Part shown: positions 56,273 to 64,000 of the stretch, one piece after another
Numbering within the stretch: the first letter of the stretch is position 1
How the letters are laid out: the number at the start of each line of letters is the position of its first letter
Source: BOG-1363 sp043775355
GTDB lineage: Bacteria; Planctomycetota; UBA11346
Direction: 5' to 3'
Length of the DNA stretch: 64,000 nt
Assembly: GCA_043775355.1 (NCBI GenBank)
Contig: JAYVSL010000034.1
Span: forward strand, 1-64,000
Notes under the pieces: model-generated
What the model was told of the DNA's origin: nothing
The model's database searches: none
The model's input: only the letters and a program-made list of their open reading frames with translations
Program-made: the position numbers and the translations under genes

Positions 56273-57067
56273 ATGCTGCCTGCGCTCATCGACACTCACT
56301 GCCATCTCACGCATCCGCGTTTCAGCGCCGACGTCGATGCGGTTATTACACGGGCAAAGGAAGCCGGACTGACGCGGGTCATCACCATCGGCACCAGCAT
56401 CATTGACGCCGAACACGGCTTAACGATCGCCGCGCGCCATCCTGGCTACGTCTTCTGTGCTGCCGGTCTTGATCCTTTTTCCTGTCATGCGGCGGGCGAA
56501 CATTTCACCCAAGAACTGACGAAGCTTGAGCTCTTGCTCGCGACTAAAAAGTTCTGCGGCCTCGGTGAGATCGGTTTGGAATATCATCACCAGCTAGCGC
56601 CTCACGAGGTGCAAATTCGCCAGTTTGAAATTCAGCTCGACCTCGCCGTACGTCACGATCTGCCCATCATCATTCACTCACGGGATGCACATCCAGATGT
56701 GTTGACCGTGCTTCGGCGTAACCCGAAAAATCGAGGCGTTATTCACAGCTTTACTGGTACCGCTGACGATGCGCGCGCATTCCTTGACCTGGGATGGCAC
56801 CTGAGTTTTAACGGCATGGTGACGTTCAAAACTAACGACGCTCTACGTGCCGCTGCAGCCATCGTGCCCAACGATCGTTTGTTGGTCGAAACCGATGCGC
56901 CGTATTTGGCTCCGGCACCGCATCGCGGAAAACGGTGTGAGCCTGGAATGGTGACGCATTCCCTGCAATTAATCGCGGAAATACGTGGTCAACGAGTGGA
57001 AGACGTCGCTGCTTGGACTACGCGCAATGCAAATTTACTCTTCCGCCTGCCATCTTCGTTGAGCTGA
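56273..57067 (+). CDS. tatD: TatD-family deoxyribonuclease
   Basis: Started at 56273 (MLPALIDTHCHLTHPRF), 264 residues. It has metal ligands in DTHCHL (His9, His11), Glu in 'GLGEIGLEYHH', His in 'IIHSRDAH', 'HSFTG' and 'ETDAPYLAP'. TatD enzymes hydrolyse DNA and act in repair or turnover. A second ATG 12 bases upstream is possible. The ending converges with the CheY-like gene seven bases away. Confidence 0.94.
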   Translation: MLPALIDTHCHLTHPRFSADVDAVITRAKEAGLTRVITIGTSIIDAEHGLTIAARHPGYVFCAAGLDPFSCHAAGEHFTQELTKLELLLATKKFCGLGEIGLEYHHQLAPHEVQIRQFEIQLDLAVRHDLPIIIHSRDAHPDVLTVLRRNPKNRGVIHSFTGTADDARAFLDLGWHLSFNGMVTFKTNDALRAAAAIVPNDRLLVETDAPYLAPAPHRGKRCEPGMVTHSLQLIAEIRGQRVEDVAAWTTRNANLLFRLPSSLS

Positions 57068-57074
57068 CGCTGCC

Positions 57075-57590
57075 TCACGCTGGAGGAGCGCCTTCCCCAG
57101 CGTGGGGCACTACTGGTCGACGGTTTTTCCCAGATTCAAGGCGCACGGTTTCAATAGCGCTTTCGCTATCGTCATTACGCCGCAGCGAAACATTGGCGCT
57201 GAGTACTTTGAGATTACGCAGCAACGCTTCCATGCGAGAAATGCTCAGCGGCTTCACCAAGTAGCCGTCACACTGATTATGAAAGGATTGACGTACTGTA
57301 TCGTAGTCGCCCATGGCGGTGGTCATGACAATTTTAGAGCCCCAACCATCTTGCAAGCCAGCTCGCCGTTCGAGTGTTCGGATGGCAGTTAGTGCCTGTT
57401 TGCCATCCATGACTGGCATCATGATGTCGAGAAAAATAACATCGTAGAGATCGCCATTGCCGAATGATTTGGTAACCAACTCGATGGCCTCTTTGCCCGT
57501 CAATGCGATGTCGCAATGACTGATTCTTTCCATCACTTTAATGATGAACTTGCGGCAGGTTTCATCATCATCGACTATCAAACAGCGCAT
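57075..57590 (-). CDS. CheY-like response regulator
   Basis: 171 residues with a receiver domain: Asp7-Asp8-Asp9, Asp55 (IFLDIMMP), Lys in 'GYLVKPL', and a short C-terminal tail rich in Ser/Arg (about residues 130-171). There is no DNA-binding or enzymatic output domain, so it probably works by protein contact. No kinase is encoded nearby. Confidence 0.9.
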   Translation of the reverse strand: MRCLIVDDDETCRKFIIKVMERISHCDIALTGKEAIELVTKSFGNGDLYDVIFLDIMMPVMDGKQALTAIRTLERRAGLQDGWGSKIVMTTAMGDYDTVRQSFHNQCDGYLVKPLSISRMEALLRNLKVLSANVSLRRNDDSESAIETVRLESGKNRRPVVPHAGEGAPPA

Positions 57591-57748
57591 GCAGAGTTTC
57601 CTCTTCGTTTAGAACTTGTCCGACGCTCAGACGTTCGTGTCCGAAAGCGCGGACAATCAGGTCATACTTACACTGAATTCCGCACATCGTCCACTGTCAC
57701 CTTATAGAAATGTCCGGCTACTCTCACGGCCAAGGTAAACCCTTGTGA

Positions 57749-58576
57749 TTAGTAGCTTTCCGCCTCTGTTGGGAATTTCTTACCCTTCACATCGTGGTGA
57801 TAATGCGTGAAGGCTTTGACCATTTCTTCCGACAACTTGGCGTATTTGCGCACGAAGCGTGGGTGAAACTGGGTGTTCATCCCCAGCATGTCTGGCGTGA
57901 CCAGAATTTGGCCATCGCAATTGCCACCCGCGCCGATGCCGATGGTGGGGATTTTTAACATCTCGGTGATGCGCCGCGCCAGATCCATCGGCACTTTTTC
58001 AATCACCACCGCAAACGCGCCGGCAGACTCAAAAGCACGAGCCGCATCAATGATTTTTTCGGCTTCTAGTTCGTCCATCCCGCGCGTTTTGTAAGTTCCA
58101 TAGGTGTGAATCGATTGCGGTTGCAGACCAACGTGACCCATCACCGGGATTCCTGCGTCAACCACGCGTTCGACAATCGGCGCGAGCGAGCGACCGCCCT
58201 CCATCTTTACGGCTTCGGCCATGCCATCTTGCATCAAGCGTGCGGCGTTACCGAGCGCTTCCTCTGCGCTTTTGCGATAGGACATGAACGGCATATCCGC
58301 CACCACCAATGCACGTTTCACCGCGCGAGTGACGACGCGCACATGGTACAACATTTCATCCATCTTCATCGGCACCGTGGTATCGTTACCGGCGAAAACC
58401 ATGCTCGCCGAATCGCCAACTAAGATGACATCAATGCCCGCTTGATCGAGCAACCGCGCGGTAAGGAAATCATAAGCCGTCAGCGCGGAGATTTTCTCCT
58501 TCGCGACTTTCATTTCTTGCAGACGTAACGTGGTGACCTTGCGATCAGGTTTGGGCGGTTGAGCTTGGCGTGTCAT
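57749..58576 (-). CDS. panB: 3-methyl-2-oxobutanoate hydroxymethyltransferase
   Basis: Started at 58576 (MTRQAQPPKPDRKVTTLRL), 275 residues. PanB motifs: 'KEKISALTAYDFLTARLLDQAGID', 'ILVGDSASMVFAGND', 'MGHVGLQPQ', 'GIGAGGNCDGQILVTPDMLG', given in parts. It makes ketopantoate from methylene-THF and oxoisovalerate in pantothenate synthesis. It stands alone without panC. Confidence 0.96.
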   Translation of the reverse strand: MTRQAQPPKPDRKVTTLRLQEMKVAKEKISALTAYDFLTARLLDQAGIDVILVGDSASMVFAGNDTTVPMKMDEMLYHVRVVTRAVKRALVVADMPFMSYRKSAEEALGNAARLMQDGMAEAVKMEGGRSLAPIVERVVDAGIPVMGHVGLQPQSIHTYGTYKTRGMDELEAEKIIDAARAFESAGAFAVVIEKVPMDLARRITEMLKIPTIGIGAGGNCDGQILVTPDMLGMNTQFHPRFVRKYAKLSEEMVKAFTHYHHDVKGKKFPTEAESY

Positions 58577-58635
58577 GGGCGCGGATGCTAACAAGCGGGA
58601 TCAAATCGGCATCTATGTCGGCCTTCATGCCCGCC

Positions 58636-59982
58636 TTACGGATCTTTGGTGCGATTCAGACGGCCGGTCGCGTGATCCAATTCAATGCCTGCTAGGCGAT
58701 ATTCACCGGCGGCATCCAGCCATGCGTGGGTCAGGTATTCACCACGTTCCACCAGCGGCAAGTAATCGGACAAACTCAATTCCCCGGCCGTCCGACGCGC
58801 GGCACCTTCTGCCAGCGCTGCGTTAGTCGCGGCACGGATATTTTCTAATGCGGCCAAATCCGTCCAAGCCCTTGCGACGTGAGCGTTGGCGGCATGCGCT
58901 TCAGCGCGCAAAGCATGAAGCTTTTCAACATAGATCGACCGAGCACGAGTGCGATTCACGTGCGCGTCTTCCGCTTTTTCAGCGGCATTATCGGGCCATG
59001 GAATACGCACTGAGGCGCCAAACTTTAACGATGTGCCTTCGTCCCGATCAAACGTCACCGCCGGCGCCAAGCGCAATTTGGGTAATTGGCCCATGACTGC
59101 CTGACTGTAGGTAAACTCTGCCCGCTTATACGACGCCTCCAGCGCCTTGAGTTCCCAGCGCCCAGACAACAGCTGGCGATCCAAATCTTCATTGGTGATC
59201 ACATCTACGTGCGAACCAACCAACGAACGGCCTTGATCACTGAACTTCACGTCGACCTGCGGATCGAAACCGACCAAGCGATTGAGGTCCCGCCGTGCAT
59301 CGGCCAGTCCGCCAGCCGCATGCCGTTCATCGGCAAGTGCGCGCTGCCATGCCAATGAGGCAAGTGCCCGATCCAGCGGCGACGAACGTTGGTTGGCTTC
59401 TATGTGGTCCAACACCTGACGACGATGATCCACGCGACCACGCGACCACGCGACCTGCTCCAGCGCGACCAACGCCGCGACGTGGGCTCGCCGCACGGCG
59501 ACCACCACCTGCGCTTCTGCCGCCATCATTTCTGCGCGCGACTGCTCTCGCCGAGCCGCATCATCGTCACGCCACGCCTGACGCAGAGATGGAATTATCA
59601 ACGTATAAAGCATATCGCTATCAGTCGCTACACCGACGGTCGCGCGATCAATGTTGACCTGTAATTCAGGCTTGAATCGCACCATGCCTAAAAGATCCAA
59701 ACCATTAATACGCGAGATTTCATAGCGCTTTTCACGCAGTGCAGGATTAAACGACAACGCTGCCATCACCAGCTCGGCCTCATTCAAACCATCTTCGGGA
59801 TGATACCCAGCGAGTTGTCCACCAGCAGCGTTGATCGTGCTCGGCATCGACAATTCAGCAGTACGTTCTTTCAGCGTCTGCAACTCCACCGCAGGATGCA
59901 GTGGTTCAGGCCGATAGCTGGCGCAGCCTGCGAGCGTCAGCATCGCAGCAAAAAATCCGGAAGTTTTCAGCCCCTGTAACAT
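58636..59982 (-). CDS. TolC-like outer-membrane lipoprotein
   Basis: Started at 59982 (MLQGLKTSGFFAAMLTLAGC; GGAG upstream), 448 residues. A lipobox (LAGC, Cys20) follows a hydrophobic signal. The rest is long alpha-helical hairpins ('RGRVDHRRQVLDHIEANQR', 'AREAHAANAHVARAWTDLAALENIR'-like) typical of OEP/TolC proteins. It would form the outer-membrane duct of an efflux pump. No inner-membrane pump gene is adjacent. Confidence 0.85.
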   Translation of the reverse strand: MLQGLKTSGFFAAMLTLAGCASYRPEPLHPAVELQTLKERTAELSMPSTINAAGGQLAGYHPEDGLNEAELVMAALSFNPALREKRYEISRINGLDLLGMVRFKPELQVNIDRATVGVATDSDMLYTLIIPSLRQAWRDDDAARREQSRAEMMAAEAQVVVAVRRAHVAALVALEQVAWSRGRVDHRRQVLDHIEANQRSSPLDRALASLAWQRALADERHAAGGLADARRDLNRLVGFDPQVDVKFSDQGRSLVGSHVDVITNEDLDRQLLSGRWELKALEASYKRAEFTYSQAVMGQLPKLRLAPAVTFDRDEGTSLKFGASVRIPWPDNAAEKAEDAHVNRTRARSIYVEKLHALRAEAHAANAHVARAWTDLAALENIRAATNAALAEGAARRTAGELSLSDYLPLVERGEYLTHAWLDAAGEYRLAGIELDHATGRLNRTKDP

Positions 59983-59999
59983 GGCCCATCGCTCCATGG

Positions 60000-60293
60000 T
60001 CAGCCGTGGTGGAACGAGCCACCAGCCAACCAATTACCAGCGCGTGTGCCCCGATGGCGGGGAAATGGCTCAACAGAAACAGTCGAGAATCCATTCAGCG
60101 CAGTTCCTTGATGACAAGGTGTGCGAGCCGGATTCTTCTGCTGAAATGATACCTCGCGGAACCAAATTTCGGCTAGCATAATCGCAAGCATTGGACGGCG
60201 TTTACCGTACAAATACGCGCGCATCGCACGGTCTGGTAAGCGCTGCCATTCATCCTTGCGAAACCACGCCCAAAGCCTTGACAACACCTCCAT
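60000..60293 (-). CDS. Possible small hypothetical protein (97 aa)
   Basis: A frame from 60293 (MEVLSRLWAWFRKDEWQRL) with GAGG five bases before. The first 60 residues look protein-like (basic helix with Trp), the rest less so. It would lie upstream of the TolC-like gene. It may be a degraded fragment. Otherwise the 60,000-60,389 stretch holds only the tRNA-Pro promoter region. Confidence 0.3.
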   Translation of the reverse strand: MEVLSRLWAWFRKDEWQRLPDRAMRAYLYGKRRPMLAIMLAEIWFREVSFQQKNPARTPCHQGTALNGFSTVSVEPFPRHRGTRAGNWLAGGSFHHG

Positions 60294-60389
60294 TCCAACC
60301 TCTACCCCCCCTCATTTCGGCTTGCCCAGCCTGACAAATTTCTGGTACTGGACGGCGGGCAAGTGATTGCAACACTCCGCGCCTCACAA

Positions 60390-60467
60390 CGGACCGTAGC
60401 TCAGCTTGGCTAGAGCGCTGCGTTTGGGACGCAGAAGTCGCAGGTTCAAATCCTGTCGGTCCGACCA
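60390..60467 (+). tRNA. tRNA-Pro (anticodon TGG)
   Basis: Acceptor CGGACCG pairs with CGGTCCG, D arm GCTC/GAGC, anticodon stem CTGCG/CGCAG with loop TTTGGGA, T stem GCAGG/CCTGT with loop TTCAAAT, discriminator A and encoded CCA. Confidence 0.96.
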
Positions 60468-60480
60468 CAGTGAAATGACG

Positions 60481-60513
60481 GCCCTTCGGCAGCAATGTCG
60501 AAGGGCTTTTTTT
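60481..60513 (+). terminator. Rho-independent terminator
   Basis: Stem GCCCTTCG / CGAAGGGC, ten-base loop, followed by seven T. It ends the tRNA-Pro transcript. Confidence 0.9.
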
Positions 60514-60684
60514 GTTTGCGCACGTCGCGACGCAGCCTTTTTACACTCTACCGACATGCCTTATTCGCGAGGTATGGTGGGACACGGAATGTCCCTGCAC
60601 GTCGTTCGTCTGTCATCAGCGTCAGGGCCGATGCGCGGCTTGGTCGTTCATTGCTCGCGGATCAGCATTCCCATAAGGGCGCGT

Positions 60685-63174
60685 ATGACCAATCCAGCCA
60701 TTCACGTCACCTATCATCAGGGTCTTAAGTCGCTGGAAAAATTGCTCGCGAAGGTGCAGCGGCCAGGAGATTTTTTCGTGCATGGAACCGTGGAAGTACC
60801 CATGCCGAAGGTCGAGGTGGACGGCGTTGGGAGGCTATCTTTTCCCGTGCTGCAAGCGCAGATTCGAGAGCTGATTCAGCAGGCCGAACTCGCGCCGTAT
60901 GGCCTGGGCGAGCAAACGTTGGTCGACACGTCGGTGCGTAAAGTGTGGCAATTATCGCCGAAGCAGGTGCAGCTTGGCGGCAAGTCGTGGGCGATGACGT
61001 TGCAGGATATTGTCGCTCAGGTCGCCGTGGGTTTAGGCTGCGAAACCACGGCGGTGTCGGCGGAATTGTACAAGATGCTGATCTATGATCAGGGCGCGTT
61101 CTTCGCCGCGCATCGCGACACGGAAAAGTCTGACGGCATGTTCGGTACGTTAGTCGTCGTGCTGCCCTCGGTGCATAGTGGTGGCGAATTGGTCATCCAT
61201 CACGCTGGACAAGAAGTGACGGTGGACGTCAGCGCGACTGACATGTCCGAGTTGGCTTTTATCGCATTTTATGCGGACTGTCAGCATGAGGTGCGTCCTA
61301 TCGTCAAGGGAAACCGGGTTTGCCTGGTCTACAATTTGGTCCAGGCTCGCAGGCCAAAGGCTGGTCACTCAACCATGAGCGCGCCGCTCTACAACGCGGA
61401 AGTGGCGGCGACGGCGAAGCGCCTTACCGAAGCGATGGCAGCACCTCAGGCACCAGCGAAAATTGTTTGGCTGTTGGAACATCAGTACAGTCCGGATGGC
61501 CTGTCATTTTCCGGATTAAAAAATGCCGACGCGGCACGCGCCAAAGTGCTTTTGCAAGCAGCGGCGCAGGCACGTTGGGTCATGCATCTCGGAATCGTTC
61601 ACATCGAAGAATCCGGCTCAGCGGAATCATATTACAACGACTACCGTTCCAGAGGTCGTTCACGCAGCTGGGGCGATGACGATGACGACGACGATGACGA
61701 GAGCGAAGAAAACGTCAGCAACGACGATATCGAGATCGTCGACGTTCATGATTCCTCGTGTTATGTGGATCATTGGGTGGACGCACACGATCACCGCGTA
61801 GAATTCGGTCGGATTCCTCTTGGTGAGGGTGAATTATTGCCGCAAGGCGCGCTCGACAACGAAGCGCCGGACAAACAGCGGCTTACCGAGGCGACCGGCA
61901 ACGAAGGCGCGAGTTTCGAACGATCGTATCATCGAGCGGCCTTAATTTTTTGGCCGCAAGAACGTTTTGCGGAAGTGCTGTTCCAAGCCAGCGTGGGCGC
62001 GGTCATGCCTTATTTGCAGGACCAAATTAAAGCGTGTAGCGCGTCCTCCGCACTTCCCACAGCGCGTACGCAAGCCATCGCGCTTGCTACTCGCGTCCTT
62101 GATGCGTGGGAGAAACCGTCTGAACACCGGGCTTATAGGCAATCGCATGCGATGCCGTGCCGAGCAACGATGCTTGACGCGCTCGGTCAGCTTGGCGATG
62201 CGGCCTTGCTGCAACGCTTCGTCGGCGGCTTGGTGACCCGCGAATACGATGGAACTGAAAACGTGGCATTAACTGCCCATGCGCAGTTGCTAACTCCGCA
62301 AACGGCGGGCAGACTATTCGCCGCGTTATTGAGTAAAAAAATGACTCGCGTATCTGGATCCTGCGTAGACCTCTTGCGACGTTTGTTGCGCGATCATCGC
62401 AATAAACCAACCGAAGATTGGGCTGCCGCTTTTCACGACATGGCAGCGGCGATAGTCGATGGTCTGCTCAACGTAGAAGGCGATGACGAACAAAAATCGA
62501 TTTACTCTCATTGGCAACCACCGACCCAGGCAAAGCCAGTCAACGCCACGCTGGTGGCCGACTTGCTCAACGCGCTCCGCACTCTTGAAATCGGTGCGTT
62601 GCGCAAAACAGCGGTGACCAACATCGTGGCTCGTCCCACCGTGTTTGATCCGGGCAAGGTCATCGTTCCTGCGCTCACACTTCTGCACCCACGCCAGGCG
62701 CAAGATCCCTCGAACGACAACGCCTTTCTGCGGCTCTGGATGCACGCCGGACAATTCATCCTTGAGCGCAGCGAGCATCCGCCAGCGGCGCCCACGGATT
62801 GGCAACAAAACGTGAAGCCCGCGTGTGCGTGCGAAGACTGCAACGCGTTGGACACCTTCGCTGGCGATGCCAAGTCTCAGGTCGGCCGTTTCCGCATGCG
62901 CCAAGATCGCCGCCAGCATCTTCAGGATGTCATCAATCAGCGTGACCTCGACATGACCTATGTGACCGACACAAACGGTTCCCCGCAAACGCTGGTTTGC
63001 ACCAAGACTCGCCGCACGTACCAGCGTCAATGCAAACAATACCAGGCTGACGTCCACTCATTTGGCAAATTGATAGAAGCACTTCCGCGTTCGCCAGATG
63101 CAAGTGCGGCCCTGGTGTCAAAAATGACCAAAGCACAAAGCCGCGCCGAGCATTGGTCCGCGAGCAAAACATAA
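60685..63174 (+). CDS. Large 2OG-Fe(II) oxygenase family protein
   Basis: Started at 60685 (MTNPAIHVTYHQGLKSLEK; AAGGG upstream), 829 residues. Residues 120-215 form a prolyl-4-hydroxylase-like core: H143-x-D145 (AAHRDTEKSDGM), distal His201 (CQHEVRPI), and Arg near 211 (GNRVCLVYNL). An acidic spacer of about nine Asp lies near residue 330. The rest (residues 380-829) is alpha-helical, without a motif I can identify. Family members are usually 200-300 residues, so this is unusually long. An alternative longer frame to 60406 includes tRNA sequence and is rejected. Confidence 0.75.
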   Translation: MTNPAIHVTYHQGLKSLEKLLAKVQRPGDFFVHGTVEVPMPKVEVDGVGRLSFPVLQAQIRELIQQAELAPYGLGEQTLVDTSVRKVWQLSPKQVQLGGKSWAMTLQDIVAQVAVGLGCETTAVSAELYKMLIYDQGAFFAAHRDTEKSDGMFGTLVVVLPSVHSGGELVIHHAGQEVTVDVSATDMSELAFIAFYADCQHEVRPIVKGNRVCLVYNLVQARRPKAGHSTMSAPLYNAEVAATAKRLTEAMAAPQAPAKIVWLLEHQYSPDGLSFSGLKNADAARAKVLLQAAAQARWVMHLGIVHIEESGSAESYYNDYRSRGRSRSWGDDDDDDDDESEENVSNDDIEIVDVHDSSCYVDHWVDAHDHRVEFGRIPLGEGELLPQGALDNEAPDKQRLTEATGNEGASFERSYHRAALIFWPQERFAEVLFQASVGAVMPYLQDQIKACSASSALPTARTQAIALATRVLDAWEKPSEHRAYRQSHAMPCRATMLDALGQLGDAALLQRFVGGLVTREYDGTENVALTAHAQLLTPQTAGRLFAALLSKKMTRVSGSCVDLLRRLLRDHRNKPTEDWAAAFHDMAAAIVDGLLNVEGDDEQKSIYSHWQPPTQAKPVNATLVADLLNALRTLEIGALRKTAVTNIVARPTVFDPGKVIVPALTLLHPRQAQDPSNDNAFLRLWMHAGQFILERSEHPPAAPTDWQQNVKPACACEDCNALDTFAGDAKSQVGRFRMRQDRRQHLQDVINQRDLDMTYVTDTNGSPQTLVCTKTRRTYQRQCKQYQADVHSFGKLIEALPRSPDASAALVSKMTKAQSRAEHWSASKT

Positions 63175-63514
63175 CCACCGTTGATGACATCTTTCTGTAA
63201 AACCGAAAACTGAAAAAGCCGTAGAAATCCCAACTTCCTCAGTGAAACGACGGCATTTTGACCAAGGACTCTTTTGTTGCCGTTTAAGCGGTCTTCTGGG
63301 TGGTTTCGCTGCGGTGGCGAACAGAGAGTTGAATCGGATGAGGAGTTTACGAGGACAGACCCCTGCCCGCCCCTGCCCGCCCCTGCCCGCCGCCGCAGGT
63401 GCCATGGTTGCGCCTGCGGTGTCCTGGTCCTACGTTTCGCACCCCTGGATTTACGTTCTGACCTTTGCCTACGGCGGTGAGAACGTTGACCTTCACATTT
63501 CATTCGGAGTTTAC
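63175..63514. other. Intergenic region with tandem repeat
   Basis: 340 bases without a convincing gene. It contains three CCCTGCCCGC repeats and the promoter and ribosome region of the aldehyde dehydrogenase. Nothing else recognised. Confidence 0.5.
63361..63390. repeat. Three tandem CCCTGCCCGC decamers
   Basis: Three exact 10-base repeats in the gap before the aldehyde dehydrogenase gene. Confidence 0.9.
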
Positions 63515-64000
63515 ATGGATCTGCACGGCAAAAATATGATCGCTGGACGCGCGGAAGCGACCTCAGCCAAAACATTCACCGCGATTGATCCGGCGACGGC
63601 GACGGCGCTGACGCCGACCTTTCATGAGGCCTCGCTCGGCGATGCCAATCGTGCCGCCGCCGCTGCGTCAGAAGCATTCGTCACCTATCGCCGGACCACC
63701 GGTGAACAGCGTGCTACTTTTTTAGAGGCGATCGCCAGCGAAATCGACGCGCTTGGCGAAGCGCTGATCAAACGTGCGCAAAGCGAAACCGGTCTGCCTG
63801 AAGCTCGTCTGGTCGGCGAACGTGGTCGCACCACTGGCCAATTGCGCGCTTTCGCCACTTTGGTTCGCGAAGGTTCGTGGGTCGATGCGCGCATCGACCG
63901 CGCCCAACCTGAACGCAAGCCGCTGCCGCGCGCTGATATTCGCCGCATGTTAATGCCCATCGGCCCAGTGTTGGTTTATGGCGCATCGAACTTTCCGTTG
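63515..64000 (+). CDS. Aldehyde dehydrogenase (2,5-dioxovalerate type), N-terminus
   Basis: An ATG at 63515, preceded by GGAG, opens a frame of 162 residues that runs off the right edge. It begins MDLHGKNMIAGRAEATSAKT, with 'RRAT...GLPEARLVGERGRTTGQLRAFA' and 'MLMPIGPVLVYGASNFPL', the start of the cofactor site. This is the N-terminal third of the alpha-ketoglutaric semialdehyde dehydrogenase type of the ALDH family, acting in sugar-acid or proline breakdown. The catalytic cysteine lies outside the window. Confidence 0.9.
   Translation, partial: MDLHGKNMIAGRAEATSAKTFTAIDPATATALTPTFHEASLGDANRAAAAASEAFVTYRRTTGEQRATFLEAIASEIDALGEALIKRAQSETGLPEARLVGERGRTTGQLRAFATLVREGSWVDARIDRAQPERKPLPRADIRRMLMPIGPVLVYGASNFPL

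Noticed and set aside
60406..60684. N-terminal extension of the 2OG oxygenase frame through the tRNA-Pro and its terminator
   Set aside because: It would translate tRNA and terminator sequence; the ATG at 60685 has a proper ribosome site.

Overview
The window has two parts. Positions 1 to about 31,425 are most of a tailed-phage (siphovirus, HK97-type head) prophage. The rest is ordinary bacterial chromosome. The host is hard to place. A fused CcoN-CcoO oxidase subunit, a zinc-ribbon/Pro-Ala-rich membrane protein, a GTP-type PEP carboxykinase and two nested REP-like palindromes would fit a Planctomycetota/PVC-type bacterium. This is a low-confidence guess made without a search.

Prophage layout. 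Almost all genes are on the minus strand, packed with ATGA/TGATG overlaps, so transcription runs from about 28.3 kb down to 1. Reading from the right: a divergent immunity region (28.2-28.4 kb) with a Cro-like gene and a CI-like repressor around GTGTACACT operators; small early genes; a muramidase-like protein; a recombination/nuclease module (25.3-21.8 kb); a DUF1376 replication protein whose gene contains an iteron-like repeat cluster (18.8-18.9 kb); about fifteen small conserved phage genes; HNH endonuclease, TerS, TerL, portal, S49 protease and capsid (13.8-7.0 kb); head-tail connectors; tail tube; a tail chaperone pair joined by a canonical -1 slippery site; tape measure; and tail-tip genes cut by the left edge. 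On the plus strand lie the repressor, a lipoprotein, a second XRE regulator and a serine integrase. The integrase reading frame ends inside a tRNA-Arg(CCT), which marks the right attachment site. The left end of the prophage is outside the window. The least expected signal is an 18-bp palindrome (TAGTCGC, four bases, GCGACTA) found six times across the prophage, complete or nearly so, and not found complete in the host half.

Host layout. After the tRNA come a single-cluster ferredoxin, an Rrf2 regulator, pckG, a MNT/HI0074-type nucleotidyltransferase pair, and a complete cbb3 oxidase locus: ccoI and a SafE-like gene leftward; ccoS, ccoNO fusion, ccoQ, mono-haem ccoP, ccoH, a second Rrf2 gene and a TIGR04053-like radical SAM gene rightward. 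Together these would build, supply with copper, and possibly regulate and mature a low-oxygen terminal oxidase.

The remaining host genes are mixed: a truncated DNA-alkylation-repair protein, a secreted protein, DUF1853, a PolB-type exonuclease, a NUDIX hydrolase, two proteins of unknown function, HtpG, a PepSY-like protein upstream of an OmpR/histidine-kinase pair, TatD, a CheY-like regulator, PanB, a TolC-like lipoprotein, tRNA-Pro(TGG), a very large 2OG-Fe(II) oxygenase, and the start of an aldehyde dehydrogenase cut by the right edge.
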